A stretch of DNA of 64,000 nucleotides from Burkholderiaceae bacterium (GCA_947448625.1 CANFOT010000004.1:51389-115388), one strand, 5' to 3'; numbered from the stretch's first letter, positions 1-8,507 are shown. Made by a program: numbers and translations. The notes: generated from the sequence alone by a model not told the origin.

Positions 1-35
1 CCGAGTCCGATGATCCCGATTGCTTGCTTATTCAT
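1..35 (-). CDS. N-terminal fragment of a Rossmann-fold NAD(P)-binding dehydrogenase
   Basis: Only the first 11 codons plus two bases are inside the window, reading leftwards from an ATG at 35-33. The peptide begins MNKQAIGIIGLG, which carries the Gly-rich nucleotide-binding turn typical of the N-terminus of 3-hydroxyisobutyrate/6-phosphogluconate dehydrogenase-like enzymes. It lies just downstream of the TRAP-like binding protein on the same strand with a 7-bp gap, so it is probably in the same operon. The exact enzyme cannot be told from this fragment. Confidence 0.5.
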   Translation of the reverse strand, partial: MNKQAIGIIGL

Positions 36-42
36 CTGATGA

Positions 43-1167
43 TTAATTTAGAGGAGTTATGTTTATAAATGGGTTGTTGAGGGAGTCAGAAAAAAGTTCA
101 TTGGCAGAGTATTGGCCGTAATGTCTAGTTGACTCATGAATTGCCGCAATCATTTGTTTTGATGGATAACCTAAGGACTGTATCTTTTGTGAAAACTGAG
201 TTTCAACACCAGCCAACTTTGCTTGCCACTGTTTAATCTCACCAGCAGAAATATCTATAAACTGAATCCCTGATTCTTTAAACGCTACGCGCGCGCGTGC
301 TCCCGCAAGCCCATAAAATAGCTGAGCACCAGCTTGGGCTAAGGCTCTAAGCCATTGATTGAAGATTACCTTTAGTTCGGGCGATAGCTTGTTCCAGAAG
401 TGATGTGAAAGTCCATATTCGAGATTTACTCTAACTAAATTTGCAGAAGTTCGGTAACCGGCATCTTTATAAATACCGGCTGTATGCGCAGCGCTATCCG
501 ATATGGAAACTGCGGCCACTTCCTTATTAGAAAATCGTTTCTTGGCTTCAGGAGTGCTGCATCCGATAGGGGTGGCACCCAATGCTTGATAGATGTCAAA
601 TTCCATGCCATCGCTGCAGGCAATCTTTTTTCCTTGTAGGTCACTCAGGCAGGTGATGGGCTCGCGACTAAAGAGGTTGTATTCGCTAGTGGCTACTAGC
701 CGCCCCATTAAAATCTTGTTCGCCTCAAAATCTTTTTTGAAATATTCGTGATACAGCGCTTCCGAAACTGCTGTTGCGACTTCAGCACTCGGAAAAATGA
801 AGGGTAGGCTAAGGCCTTGTGCTGCAGGAAATGCGGCCGCATCCCAGGCGGAGTAAACGGGGCACATATCTGTGATGTTGTTGACTAACGCATCAATACC
901 ATCGCGCTCCTTATGTAGACTTCCGCCCCAAAATCCCTCTACTGTAATTGCACCTTGGGTCATCGCAGTTAAGCGTTTAAATGCCGGCTCAAAGACATCT
1001 TTTACTGCGGGCGAATCACCGGGAATATGCGCGCTCACTCTGAGGGTAAGCGCATCAGATTTAAGGCTTAAGTCCTCTTTGTCTGTGTTGAGCCAGGCAC
1101 GTGCTGCACTCGTTTTGGAGATAACATCGTCAACTGAGTCGTTTGCGCTGATTTGTAATGGATTCAT
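43..1167 (-). CDS. TRAP/DctP-like solute-binding protein without a signal peptide
   Basis: The 374-residue product has the layout of DctP-family receptors of TRAP transporters: an early beta strand (LTLRVSAHIPGDS) near residue 42, a mid-protein loop resembling the ligand-binding region (residues about 180-215), and a C-terminal half rich in Trp and Tyr. Family members are normally periplasmic, about 330 residues long, with a cleavable signal. Here the first 40 residues are hydrophilic and no signal is visible, and no DctQ/DctM membrane gene is nearby. The ATG follows the TAA of the upstream Bug receptor gene with no gap, which suggests translational coupling. It may act in the cytoplasm or be a non-exported homologue. 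Family assignment is fairly secure, function is not. Confidence 0.75.
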   Translation of the reverse strand: MNPLQISANDSVDDVISKTSAARAWLNTDKEDLSLKSDALTLRVSAHIPGDSPAVKDVFEPAFKRLTAMTQGAITVEGFWGGSLHKERDGIDALVNNITDMCPVYSAWDAAAFPAAQGLSLPFIFPSAEVATAVSEALYHEYFKKDFEANKILMGRLVATSEYNLFSREPITCLSDLQGKKIACSDGMEFDIYQALGATPIGCSTPEAKKRFSNKEVAAVSISDSAAHTAGIYKDAGYRTSANLVRVNLEYGLSHHFWNKLSPELKVIFNQWLRALAQAGAQLFYGLAGARARVAFKESGIQFIDISAGEIKQWQAKLAGVETQFSQKIQSLGYPSKQMIAAIHESTRHYGQYSANELFSDSLNNPFINITPLN

Positions 1168-2145
1168 TTAGTCACTTGATTTCAGGTTGGCTTCTTTAAC
1201 AATGCGGCCGTAGCGATTAATTTCAGATAAATAGTATTTACTGAAGTCAGCCCTAGTGCCACCAATAATTCTGAACCCCTGTTTTTCCAATTGAGCTCGT
1301 ACGCTCGGAGTATTGATAATGCTCTGGGTGGTTTGATTAATTTTATTGATGATGCTGTCAGGTGTGCCGGCCGGTAAAAAAATTCCGAACCAGGTCTCTA
1401 CCTCAACCCCAGCCACACCTACCTCTGCCATAGTTGGAATATCGGGTGCAAGTGGCGATCTTACTGAGGAGGCTAATGCGAGAGCGCGAATTTTTCCGGC
1501 GCCCAATTGTTGCAATACCAGAGGAAGCGTTGGGAACATGGCATCTACCTGACCTGCGAGTGTATCGCTCAAAGCCTGGGCTGTAGATTTATAAGGTACA
1601 TGAGTGATATCTGTTTTAGTGGAGATCTTGAAAATCTCTCCAGCAAATTGCCCAATACTTCCATTTCCCCAAGAGGCGTAATTCAGTTGACCTGGGTTTG
1701 CCTTAGCTAATGCAATAAACTCCTTCGCGTTTTGCGCATTGACATTGTTATTGACTACCAATACCAGGGGAACAGCGGCAATCAAAATCGACGGGGTAAA
1801 TGCTTTTTTAGGGTCATAGCTTAAGTTACTCATCCAGGGGTTGGTAGCAATTGATGTGGATTCCAGCATGAGGGTGTAACCATCAGGCTTGGCCCTTGAG
1901 AAAATCTCTTCTCCAATCGCCCCATTGGCGCCAACGCGGTTATCAACCACGACGCTTTGCCCCAGTTTTTCTGTTAGCAGTGGGGCTAAGTTACGCGCTA
2001 ATAGATCTGCAGTCCCTCCTGCAGACATGGGGACAATTACCGAAATGGGTCTTGAGGGGTAGTTATTAGCGTTTTGCGCCAAAGCGCTCGTAATGATGGC
2101 AATTGAGGCCATCATTACTATTAAAGGCTTGTACAGGTTATGCAT
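1168..2145 (-). CDS. Bug/TctC-family periplasmic binding protein
   Basis: Tripartite tricarboxylate transporter receptor of the Bug family, about 325 residues. Visible marks are an N-terminal signal peptide ending in an SALAQ-type cleavage site, the PSRPISVIVPMSAGGTAD strand-loop near the mature N-terminus, the DNRVGANGAIG and PDGYTLML motifs, and the THVPYKS loop. I chose the ATG at 2145 because GGAGGAG lies just upstream and the signal peptide starts there; a longer frame to 2199 adds an uncharged-signal-incompatible leader. It is divergent from a LysR gene and followed by the TRAP-like protein, with no tctA/tctB genes present. The ligand is probably a carboxylate, but is unknown. Confidence 0.88.
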   Translation of the reverse strand: MHNLYKPLIVMMASIAIITSALAQNANNYPSRPISVIVPMSAGGTADLLARNLAPLLTEKLGQSVVVDNRVGANGAIGEEIFSRAKPDGYTLMLESTSIATNPWMSNLSYDPKKAFTPSILIAAVPLVLVVNNNVNAQNAKEFIALAKANPGQLNYASWGNGSIGQFAGEIFKISTKTDITHVPYKSTAQALSDTLAGQVDAMFPTLPLVLQQLGAGKIRALALASSVRSPLAPDIPTMAEVGVAGVEVETWFGIFLPAGTPDSIINKINQTTQSIINTPSVRAQLEKQGFRIIGGTRADFSKYYLSEINRYGRIVKEANLKSSD

Positions 2146-2175
2146 GGGTCTCCTCCACCTGTTTTTATCAATATT

Positions 2176-2257
2176 GTTATGGATGTATTTAATACTCAAG
2201 AATCCATAAGCACAAATACCTTTTTTGTAGATTAAGATATAACAAATCGTTATGGAT
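2176..2257. promoter_or_regulatory. Candidate LysR operator in the Bug/lysR divergent promoter
   Basis: The intergenic stretch between the divergent genes holds ATAAC-5-GTTAT at 2239-2253, which fits the LysR T-N11-A rule (T2240, A2252). GTTATGGAT occurs twice in direct orientation (2176-2184 and 2249-2257), and its near complement ATCCATAA lies at 2202-2209. This clustering is what a LysR regulator's recognition and activation sites would look like. Binding is inferred. Confidence 0.45.
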
Positions 2258-2280
2258 TTCGATAATGGGGGCTAAAAATC

Positions 2281-3177
2281 ATGGAATTAAGAAGTATTCA
2301 CTACTTCGTTGCTATTGCTGAGTTGGGCAATATTTCTGCGGCATCCATTAAGCTTGGAATTGCACAACCTGCTCTTACGCGGCACATGAAGCAGCTTGAG
2401 ACCGAGCTAAATACCATCTTGTTTAATCGCCTTGCTAGAGGGGTCCAGTTGACAGCTTCCGGCAGGGAGCTCCTGGAGTATGCAAAAAGAATTGTCAGTG
2501 AAGTTGCGCAGGCTAAGGAAGAAATTACTGGGCTTAGCTTAAAGCCTAAAGGCACTATTGTTTTTGGTGCAAGTCCGACAATATCGTCTATTTTGATGCC
2601 CAGAGTTGTTTCAGATTCATTGAGGGAGTTTCCTGGAATTAATTTGAGACTGATGGAGGGTCGAAGTATGCGACTCAATGACTTCTTGCTCACGGGCGTT
2701 TTGGATATGGCGATTCTGACAAATCCATTGTCATCATATAAGTTACACCTTACGCCATTGATTTCAGAGCCACTCTGTTTAGTGGGTTTTTCTGGGCAAA
2801 TTCCCAAGGGGGTGCCCAGGTCATTGGAGGACTTAGATGGATTACCTCTCATCCTAACGCCTGGAATGTTAGCGCTCACAACAAAAGTGGGGTCAGGTAA
2901 AAAAGCGAAGCTAAAGGTAGTTGCCGAGATAGAGTCAATAGAGACAATTCGCAGTTTGGTAAAAAGTGGTCAAGGTGTCACCATTACACCAGCTAGCGCT
3001 TTCTATCAAGAATTGAATCGAGACGAATTGCGAGCGCAGACTATAGAAATAAAAGGTTTACGTAGGGACCTAGTCTTAGCCTCAAGGACCGATAATGCAC
3101 ATCTACCGACCGTAAGGGAGCTATCAAGAATCGTGAAGATGGCTATTAATAGCGAGATGGGTAAATATGCTGTCTGA
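2281..3177 (+). CDS. LysR-family transcriptional regulator
   Basis: The product has 298 residues, the usual LysR length. An N-terminal winged helix-turn-helix (about residues 1-60; MELRSIHYFVAIAELGNIS, then AAIKLG-like helix and QPALTRHMKQLE recognition helix) is followed by a two-lobe co-inducer-binding domain. It is divergent from the Bug receptor at 1168-2145, and the shared 135-bp region contains a T-N11-A palindrome. The standard arrangement suggests it controls the divergent receptor operon in response to a transported acid; the inducer is not known. Confidence 0.92.
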   Translation: MELRSIHYFVAIAELGNISAASIKLGIAQPALTRHMKQLETELNTILFNRLARGVQLTASGRELLEYAKRIVSEVAQAKEEITGLSLKPKGTIVFGASPTISSILMPRVVSDSLREFPGINLRLMEGRSMRLNDFLLTGVLDMAILTNPLSSYKLHLTPLISEPLCLVGFSGQIPKGVPRSLEDLDGLPLILTPGMLALTTKVGSGKKAKLKVVAEIESIETIRSLVKSGQGVTITPASAFYQELNRDELRAQTIEIKGLRRDLVLASRTDNAHLPTVRELSRIVKMAINSEMGKYAV

Positions 3178-3265
3178 TGGCTATAGCGATAATGCAATCT
3201 TCCATTGCGGGTGATCTTTAGTTCACTCTGGCTTGACGGGTCTTATTTGGGAATATTTTTTCTGA

Positions 3266-3712
3266 TTATTTATCAAAGTCGGCATATTTATCGTGACAGG
3301 CTTTGCAAGCGTTATAGATTTTTCCGCCAGCATCGAATAATGCATCCTTGTTTTTATCTTGAGCAGCTTTCAGTGCGATTTCGGCAGTTCGACTAAGTCG
3401 TTTGGAGTACTCTATCCATTGATCGCCTTCCTTGGCTCGTCCCTCGATCATCAGGAGATTCCCAGCCTCTACTAAAGTTGCCGCACTATTTCTAACGGCT
3501 TCCCATTGGGCATCTGTGCGGGGGTAGATTTCTGTTGTTCCTTTGATATTGGAGATAGATTTAACTGAGTCCCACACTACATCAGCATTGGGATCAATCA
3601 CCCATTCCATTACTTGCTTTAGGCTAAGGGCGGTATTTGCTTGAGGTGGCTTAGGGCTGCATCCAAATAAAAAGGCAATACCAAAAAATAAACCAAGGGC
3701 CTTTAGTTTCAT
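3266..3712 (-). CDS. Class II cytochrome c-like heme lipoprotein
   Basis: A 148-residue protein with a lipoprotein signal (FLFGC, acylated Cys18) and a single heme-attachment motif CKACH at residues 136-140, close to the C-terminus. A C-terminal CxxCH in a short helical protein is the hallmark of the cytochrome c prime / class II family. The TTG three bases upstream is an alternative initiator; the ATG at 3712 has GGAG five bases upstream and is preferred. It stands alone on its strand between a LysR gene and a porin. It probably sits in the outer or inner membrane facing the periplasm; an electron-transfer or gas-binding role cannot be resolved. Confidence 0.8.
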   Translation of the reverse strand: MKLKALGLFFGIAFLFGCSPKPPQANTALSLKQVMEWVIDPNADVVWDSVKSISNIKGTTEIYPRTDAQWEAVRNSAATLVEAGNLLMIEGRAKEGDQWIEYSKRLSRTAEIALKAAQDKNKDALFDAGGKIYNACKACHDKYADFDK

Positions 3713-3884
3713 CAAGTCTCCAATCCTAGCGAAGAGTTTTCATTTACGGTGGCTCAATTTTTTTAGAGCTATTTAATGTAAGAGCATATATTAATAAAGC
3801 TGCAGCAACACCAAATTTTGTTGCAACTTTACTATTAGAGGTGGATGGAAGGCGCTCTTGATTTGGGATTGCTACCAAAAGGAA

Positions 3885-5249
3885 TTAGATTTTAATGTGG
3901 GCTCTGAGGCCAAAGAAATTAACTGGGCCACGGTCAGCGTTATAGCCAGGATTTGCTATGCGCTGATAGTCTGCTGAAAGCGACAGATTTTTGTAGGCAT
4001 TCCAGCTATAGAAAGTTTCGAAGATTTGCTCTTTTTTGTAATTGAGTCTGCCATCGCCAATGAACATCGTCACACCACCTTTTTGCAGATAGCTAATTTG
4101 CTGAGATGAGATTCCATTTAATGCGGCGCCAATACCAATCGTATCTAGGGGCCTTCCCCAGTCTTGTCCTTTGATGGATAGCCCACCTGATAATGAATTA
4201 CTAATATCAGTAAATGCTTGTGTTTCAGTTTGACCATTATTCCAGCTCCATCTTGCAAATGCACCAATATTTTTGGTAATCGCTTGCTCACCATTTAAGG
4301 CGTAGCCCCATTTGGTTTGGTATCCATTCCTAGTATTCAATATATCCGGAATGGTTGCGGTTTGCTCTCCAAAGTTAATCGCATTTTTATAGGTAGACAT
4401 GACTCCACGATTTTGAAAGACTAAAACTCTCGCTTTACCTAGTTGTCCATTTATATCGTGAAGGTGCGTTAGTTCAGCCGTGTTGCCATATTGCTGAGTA
4501 AGGTCGTAGTCAAGCCCTAATGAGTTCGGCGATTTAGGCATAGCTAATCGAGCCAAACGAAGCGCCCATTCTTGATCATGGTAATACTCGCCTACAAAAC
4601 CATAGGTATAGCCGCGGGAGTTGGCAGCATAGTCATATGCGCCGCTAGCCATCAGAGACCAGTTTAGAAACTGAGTACGAGGGTCATGGCTATAGGTATT
4701 GGCATCAAAGAAATCCAAGGCGGAGAATGTTCCATAGGAGACTACCAGCCTCCGCTTATCGACATTACCAGCAAGTTGATTGGCACCACCTTCAACGTGC
4801 TCTTGCCCGCCACCAAAACCAAGGGTCTGGCGTAGGAATATTCTTGCCATGTAATAAATTGGTGGAATCGCCGTTCCCTTTTGAAGCTCCCCATTACTGA
4901 ATCCTCCCAAACCACTCAGCCCTGAAAATGGAATGCCTTCAAACATCTCTGGGTTGATATAGGCCTCAGCGCCTTCCCATAATCTGGCGCCCAAGAATGC
5001 CGTCGCTGAAAATGTGTAACTCTTAGAAATATCACCATTCGTCTTATTTAAAAGACTCTTTGTCCCGTAATAGGGTGAATTAAAGTTGTTTTTAAATTGA
5101 TTGATATAAGTGGTCTGCCCATGAATGCTCCATTGTTCTGTGTCGCCCTCGATGGGAAATTGGCTATCGACTACGGGGGAGCTGCTAATGGGTGATTCAG
5201 CATGGGCGGCCGAATACAGGCCAATCAAACAGGCCGAGATTGCAGGCAT
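3885..5249 (-). CDS. OprB-like outer-membrane (carbohydrate-type) porin
   Basis: The 454-residue product has an N-terminal hydrophobic stretch ending in AAHAE, then the features of the OprB family: WSIHGQTTYI near residue 40, a glycine- and aromatic-rich beta-strand pattern throughout, WNGQTE-like strands, and a C-terminal strand ending in HIKI. The ATG at 5249 has AGAAGG six bases upstream and the frame is closed by a stop at 5304. The signal peptide is unusually poor in positive charge; two Arg codons lie just before the chosen ATG, so a non-ATG start upstream is conceivable. Substrate preference is not deducible, since the family carries sugars and other neutral solutes. Confidence 0.82.
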   Translation of the reverse strand: MPAISACLIGLYSAAHAESPISSSPVVDSQFPIEGDTEQWSIHGQTTYINQFKNNFNSPYYGTKSLLNKTNGDISKSYTFSATAFLGARLWEGAEAYINPEMFEGIPFSGLSGLGGFSNGELQKGTAIPPIYYMARIFLRQTLGFGGGQEHVEGGANQLAGNVDKRRLVVSYGTFSALDFFDANTYSHDPRTQFLNWSLMASGAYDYAANSRGYTYGFVGEYYHDQEWALRLARLAMPKSPNSLGLDYDLTQQYGNTAELTHLHDINGQLGKARVLVFQNRGVMSTYKNAINFGEQTATIPDILNTRNGYQTKWGYALNGEQAITKNIGAFARWSWNNGQTETQAFTDISNSLSGGLSIKGQDWGRPLDTIGIGAALNGISSQQISYLQKGGVTMFIGDGRLNYKKEQIFETFYSWNAYKNLSLSADYQRIANPGYNADRGPVNFFGLRAHIKI

Positions 5250-5531
5250 AAGAAACCTTCTGCCAGTCGATTGAAATGAGTGTGGCAGCGTAAATGCCCA
5301 ATATTATTTAAATAAGAATGGTTTTCATCGTATCAAATAATTGACCTTCACTTTCCGCGCTGGAAAAAGGGGCATGTTTTTCTAAGCCTCAACATTAGTC
5401 TGAAAAATGTTGCAACTGCAGCAAAAAATTACCATAGACCTTGATATGGTAATGTCACGTTATTAAATAAATAAACGCTAATAGCGGTAGGTCACAACCC
5501 GCCCTATTAGTAAATAATATGCTGGAGACTT
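5250..5531. other. Intergenic region between divergent porin and membrane-protein operon
   Basis: This AT-rich 282-bp stretch must carry the promoters of both the leftward porin gene and the rightward DUF6644-like cluster. I see no convincing RNA gene or further reading frame in it. Several A/T-rich hexamers could serve as -10 boxes, but none has a clear -35 partner. Confidence 0.4.
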
Positions 5532-6017
5532 ATGCGTAATACTGCATTGCTTGATTTTTGTGCATACCTAGAGAACACTCCATTGGGTCTCGCAATACAA
5601 GATAATTTCTGGGTGGTTCCAACAATGCAAACTTTGCATATTTTGGCGATCTCAGCACTTCTAGTGTCGATTCTCATGATTGATTTGCGAGCGCTCGATT
5701 TGCATGGAAAAAGTGATTCAATTTCAACGATTGTTTCTCGTTACATCAATATTATTTGGTTTGCATTACCAATTCTCTTTATTTCCGGCAGCCTTTTGAT
5801 TGTTGGGGAGCCCGCCCGATCTCTTGCCAATCCAGCATTTCAGCTAAAAATGATGATGTTGCTAATGGCTATCGTTATTACTCTTGGGATTCAAAAATTG
5901 GGATCTAGGAATATTGGCCTTGAGCAGGCTAATGGAAAAGTTAAGCTCTTGGCAATCCTTTCCCTGTTGTTATGGTTTGGCATTGTTGCCTCTGGTCGCT
6001 GGATTGCTTACACCTAA
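5532..6017 (+). CDS. DUF6644-like integral membrane protein (first copy)
   Basis: A 161-residue membrane protein with four predicted transmembrane segments (about residues 35-50, 70-90, 105-125, 138-156). Distinct marks are PTMQTLHILAIS near residue 30, the strand MIDLRALDL, LKMMMLLMAIV, and a C-terminal SGRWIAYT. The next gene encodes a paralogue with the same architecture, 12 bp downstream. These features match uncharacterised DUF6644-type proteins, which I know mainly as neighbours of DUF6152 proteins, as here. The role is unknown. Conserved His and Arg residues within the membrane segments might bind a cofactor, but that is speculation. Confidence 0.7.
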   Translation: MRNTALLDFCAYLENTPLGLAIQDNFWVVPTMQTLHILAISALLVSILMIDLRALDLHGKSDSISTIVSRYINIIWFALPILFISGSLLIVGEPARSLANPAFQLKMMMLLMAIVITLGIQKLGSRNIGLEQANGKVKLLAILSLLLWFGIVASGRWIAYT

Positions 6018-6029
6018 CTATCAAAAAAA

Positions 6030-6536
6030 ATGAACGATATTCTTATTCTGCTGCATGGTAATCCGATTGCCCAAACTATTCGTGAAAATGAATTGCTGTT
6101 TCCATGGATCGAAGCGCTTCATGTTTTGGCAATCACACTAGTATTTGGTTCAATTGCATTGGTTGATTTGAGGCTGGTGGGAGTGCGCGCTTTAAGCCGC
6201 CCGATTAGCAAAATTAGTGAAGAACTGCTTCCGGTGACATGGGTGGCATTTTTGGTGGCTGCAATTACGGGCGCAATCTTGTTTACCTCGAATGCACTTA
6301 GTTATAGCCAAAACTTTTACTTTATCTCCAAGATCATTTTGCTTGCCTTGGCGGGCGTCAATATGTTGTGTTTTCAATTTATTATTGGCCGCAATCTTGA
6401 GGGGTGGAGTCACCTTCAACAACTCCCAAATTCAGCACGTATTGCCGGGGCCATTTCACTCCTCCTATGGATCAGCATCATTATCTGTGGGCGCTGGATT
6501 GGTTTTACTCTCGAACCTGTTTTAGCAATTTCGTAA
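6030..6536 (+). CDS. DUF6644-like integral membrane protein (second copy)
   Basis: The 168-residue paralogue of the preceding gene shares IEALHVLAIT against MQTLHILAIS, VDLRLVGV against IDLRALDL, and CGRWIGFT against SGRWIAYT at the C-terminus. Four transmembrane segments are predicted. Tandem duplication suggests the two subunits form a heteromer. It is followed 8 bp later by an exported protein, and all genes to 7834 point the same way, so they probably form one operon. Biochemical function is unknown. Confidence 0.72.
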   Translation: MNDILILLHGNPIAQTIRENELLFPWIEALHVLAITLVFGSIALVDLRLVGVRALSRPISKISEELLPVTWVAFLVAAITGAILFTSNALSYSQNFYFISKIILLALAGVNMLCFQFIIGRNLEGWSHLQQLPNSARIAGAISLLLWISIIICGRWIGFTLEPVLAIS

Positions 6537-6544
6537 GGAAAAAA

Positions 6545-7372
6545 ATGAATAGAAAACTACTGCCTCTAATTTGGGTCTTGAGTGCTGGCTTGATAAGCTC
6601 TAGTCTTGTATTTGCTCAAGCTGAAAAACCTATTATCAATCCACCACCAACTGCTAAAGATTGGGCCAATCTAGCCAAGCTACCAGACTGGAGTGGTGTT
6701 TGGAATCCCAAGATTACAGACCAAGATAAGCAGGTTAAAACGAATATGCCGCCATGGGTCCCTGCCGCTAATGAGATGATTCAATTTCAATTGGCAGAAG
6801 AGAAGGCTGGCAGACCTCCTCCACTCTTTGTCAATTGTCTTCCTGAGGCGATGCCATCATGGATGCTGATTACGCACAATGCAATGGAGATTCTGTTTAC
6901 GCCGGGTAGGGTGACATTGCTAGGAGAGTCGGACGGGAATCGTTTGCGTCGTATTTATACAGATGGCCGCCCCCATCCTGAAGATCCAGATCCAACATTT
7001 CATGGACATTCAATTGGCAAGTGGGAGGGGGATACTCTGGTGGTAGATACCATCGGGATTTTGCCGCAATCGCTTATTGCTGTGAACGAAGCTGCTGGCG
7101 TCCCAAATAATGGCGATATGCGTGTTATTGAGCGGATTCATTTAGTCGGTAAAGACGAGTTGCATGATGATATTGAAGTCATTGCACCAAAAGTGTTCAC
7201 TAAGCCATGGAAAACAACTCGAATTTTCTTTAGACAGCGCGCCAGAAAATTTGACATCGTTGAAGGTGTATGTCTAGAAGGATACTTTGCCCCCGGTAAA
7301 GATCAGCAAGGCAATGATATTTTTGTACCTATTCAGCACGATGTTGGTGGCAATCGCATTCCACCGCAATAA
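6545..7372 (+). CDS. Exported protein of unknown function
   Basis: A 275-residue protein with a signal peptide (MNRKLLPLIWVLSAGLISS, cleavage near VFAQA). The mature part is Pro- and Trp-rich at its start (LPDWSGVWNPK) and has FHGHSIGKWEGDTLVVDTIG near the middle, a motif I know from many uncharacterised exported proteins of sphingomonads and Burkholderiales. The ATG at 6545 is chosen because TAAGGA lies upstream and the signal starts there; a longer overlapping frame from 6404 is an artefact of the previous gene. It lies between the DUF6644-like pair and the DUF6152-like gene, so it is probably a periplasmic partner of that system. Confidence 0.75.
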   Translation: MNRKLLPLIWVLSAGLISSSLVFAQAEKPIINPPPTAKDWANLAKLPDWSGVWNPKITDQDKQVKTNMPPWVPAANEMIQFQLAEEKAGRPPPLFVNCLPEAMPSWMLITHNAMEILFTPGRVTLLGESDGNRLRRIYTDGRPHPEDPDPTFHGHSIGKWEGDTLVVDTIGILPQSLIAVNEAAGVPNNGDMRVIERIHLVGKDELHDDIEVIAPKVFTKPWKTTRIFFRQRARKFDIVEGVCLEGYFAPGKDQQGNDIFVPIQHDVGGNRIPPQ

Positions 7373-7402
7373 TTATTTAAATTATTTTAAGGAAGAGTAA
7401 TC

Positions 7403-7834
7403 TTGAAAATCAACACAATAGCTAGTTTGGCAGCATTGATTATTGCTGCATCCGCGTCTATGCAAGCCTTAGCGCACCATTCAACCACTATGTTTGATAG
7501 GGAGAAGGTATTAACTATTACCGGTACGATAAAAGAAGTTCAATGGACAAACCCTCATGTGGCTATTTTTGTAATGGGCACCATCAATGATGGCGATAGT
7601 CCTACTCTGTGGCTAATGGAGATGACGAGTCCTGGTAACTTAGTGCGAGCCGGGGGCTGGAGTAGGAACGTTGTTAAGGCTGGGGATAAGGTTGTAGTGA
7701 ACTTCAGTCCTTTACGAAACGGCACCAAGGGTGGAGCCCTTAAAAAGATCACCGTGGTTGATACTGGTAAGTTCTATACGGCCGATATTAGAGCTCAGGA
7801 AAGTGCAAATCTTGAAGAAAGAGAGCAGAAGTAG
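7403..7834 (+). CDS. DUF6152-like periplasmic protein
   Basis: A 143-residue protein with a signal peptide cleaved near ALAHHS, so the mature protein would begin with two His residues, a typical DUF6152 feature. Further marks are the FDREKVLTITGTIKEVQWTN strand set and the NPHVAIF and GWSRN motifs. The start is a TTG (7403) preceded by AAGGAAGAG; no in-frame ATG precedes the signal. It is the last gene of the cluster and is followed by a strong terminator. An N-terminal His pair plus NPH is compatible with metal binding, but no function is established. Confidence 0.75.
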   Translation: MKINTIASLAALIIAASASMQALAHHSTTMFDREKVLTITGTIKEVQWTNPHVAIFVMGTINDGDSPTLWLMEMTSPGNLVRAGGWSRNVVKAGDKVVVNFSPLRNGTKGGALKKITVVDTGKFYTADIRAQESANLEEREQK

Positions 7835-7950
7835 AACTGAGTTGCTATGTTGGATATCATCGACCCATAGATGATCCTGTCTCTGGGTTAAATGAAAAGC
7901 CCCTGAATCACAATTCAGGGGCTTTTTTAGTTCTAGCAACTCAGTTCAAC
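7831..7950. repeat. Imperfect 17-bp inverted repeat enclosing the terminator
   Basis: GAACTGAGTTGCT at 7834-7846 is complementary to AGCAACTCAGTTC at 7935-7947; the match extends to 17 bp with one mismatch. The arms lie 87 bp apart and flank the strong terminator hairpin, and the left arm overlaps the stop codon of the DUF6152-like gene. Transcripts could fold the whole 120-nt stretch into one long branched hairpin. Confidence 0.6.
7895..7928. terminator. Strong bidirectional intrinsic terminator
   Basis: A 14-bp perfect stem (AAAAGCCCCTGAAT at 7895-7908 against ATTCAGGGGCTTTT at 7913-7926) with a 4-nt loop is followed by T residues on the plus strand and has an A-run in the left arm, so it serves both strands. 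It lies between convergent genes ending at 7834 and 7958. Confidence 0.92.
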
Positions 7951-7957
7951 ATTGAGC

Positions 7958-8302
7958 CTATGAATTGCAACGGTTTTTCTCAGATTTTTTGGATGCGATA
8001 GCAAGATTTTTTGGATCAAAATATGGATTTGCTAGCGCTTTAGTAGTTTGGTTTCTTAAGAAAAAATGCTTCCATTGATCGCCGGTTTTAGTGTTGTTAA
8101 TAGCAATGCAGCGACTCTCATTTAAGCGACTTTTAATTTCGATAAAGTTCATGCCGAATAGATTGCATGTGCGCGTCATTACATCTGGAGAGTTTTGCGA
8201 AGATTCTTTCCACTCAGAAATACCATCACACTCACTTTTCTCATAGGCTTGAGTATTTGAAAGAGGAAAAAGAAGTGCAATTAACAATAAAATTTTTTTC
8301 AT
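7958..8302 (-). CDS. Small exported Cys-containing protein of unknown function
   Basis: The product has 114 residues, with a signal peptide (MKKILLLIALLFPLSNTQA) followed by a polar mature domain with four Cys residues (near 25, 46, 65 and 112), enough for two disulphides. No family is recognised. The single-gene unit shares the terminator at 7895 with the convergent DUF6152 cluster. Codon use looks ordinary and the signal peptide is convincing, so it is probably a real periplasmic protein. Confidence 0.65.
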   Translation of the reverse strand: MKKILLLIALLFPLSNTQAYEKSECDGISEWKESSQNSPDVMTRTCNLFGMNFIEIKSRLNESRCIAINNTKTGDQWKHFFLRNQTTKALANPYFDPKNLAIASKKSEKNRCNS

Positions 8303-8369
8303 TACGCTAGATTCTCACAAAGCCATTGGATAGCCATAACAATAAATACAGAAAGTATTTTTTGATATA

Positions 8370-8426
8370 AAACTTTAGCTCTAGAGCCAACATTTTTTTG
8401 ACTTAATACTTTAGCTCTAGAGCTAG
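8370..8426 (+). promoter_or_regulatory. Two copies of the ACTTTAGCTCTAG box upstream of a small exported protein
   Basis: The 13-bp box occurs at 8372-8384 and again at 8408-8420, starting exactly 36 bp apart. The second copy sits in a 14-bp perfect palindrome (TAGCTCTAGAGCTA, 8411-8424). Two boxes also lie between the response-regulator gene and the other small exported protein near 12 kb, so this is probably the operator of the LuxR-type regulator encoded at 11318-11911. A TATAAT at 8485-8490 could be the -10 of the downstream gene. Confidence 0.55.
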
Positions 8427-8507
8427 AAATTTCACAGTTTCCTAGATTAAGATTCTTCCGGCTAGAAGAAATTAGCTTTAATTTTATAATTTACAAAGGG
8501 AAGTTAA

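Noticed and set aside
2301..2879. 192-residue minus-strand open frame inside the LysR gene
   Set aside because: Antisense shadow of a well-supported LysR gene; no family features or ribosome-binding site.
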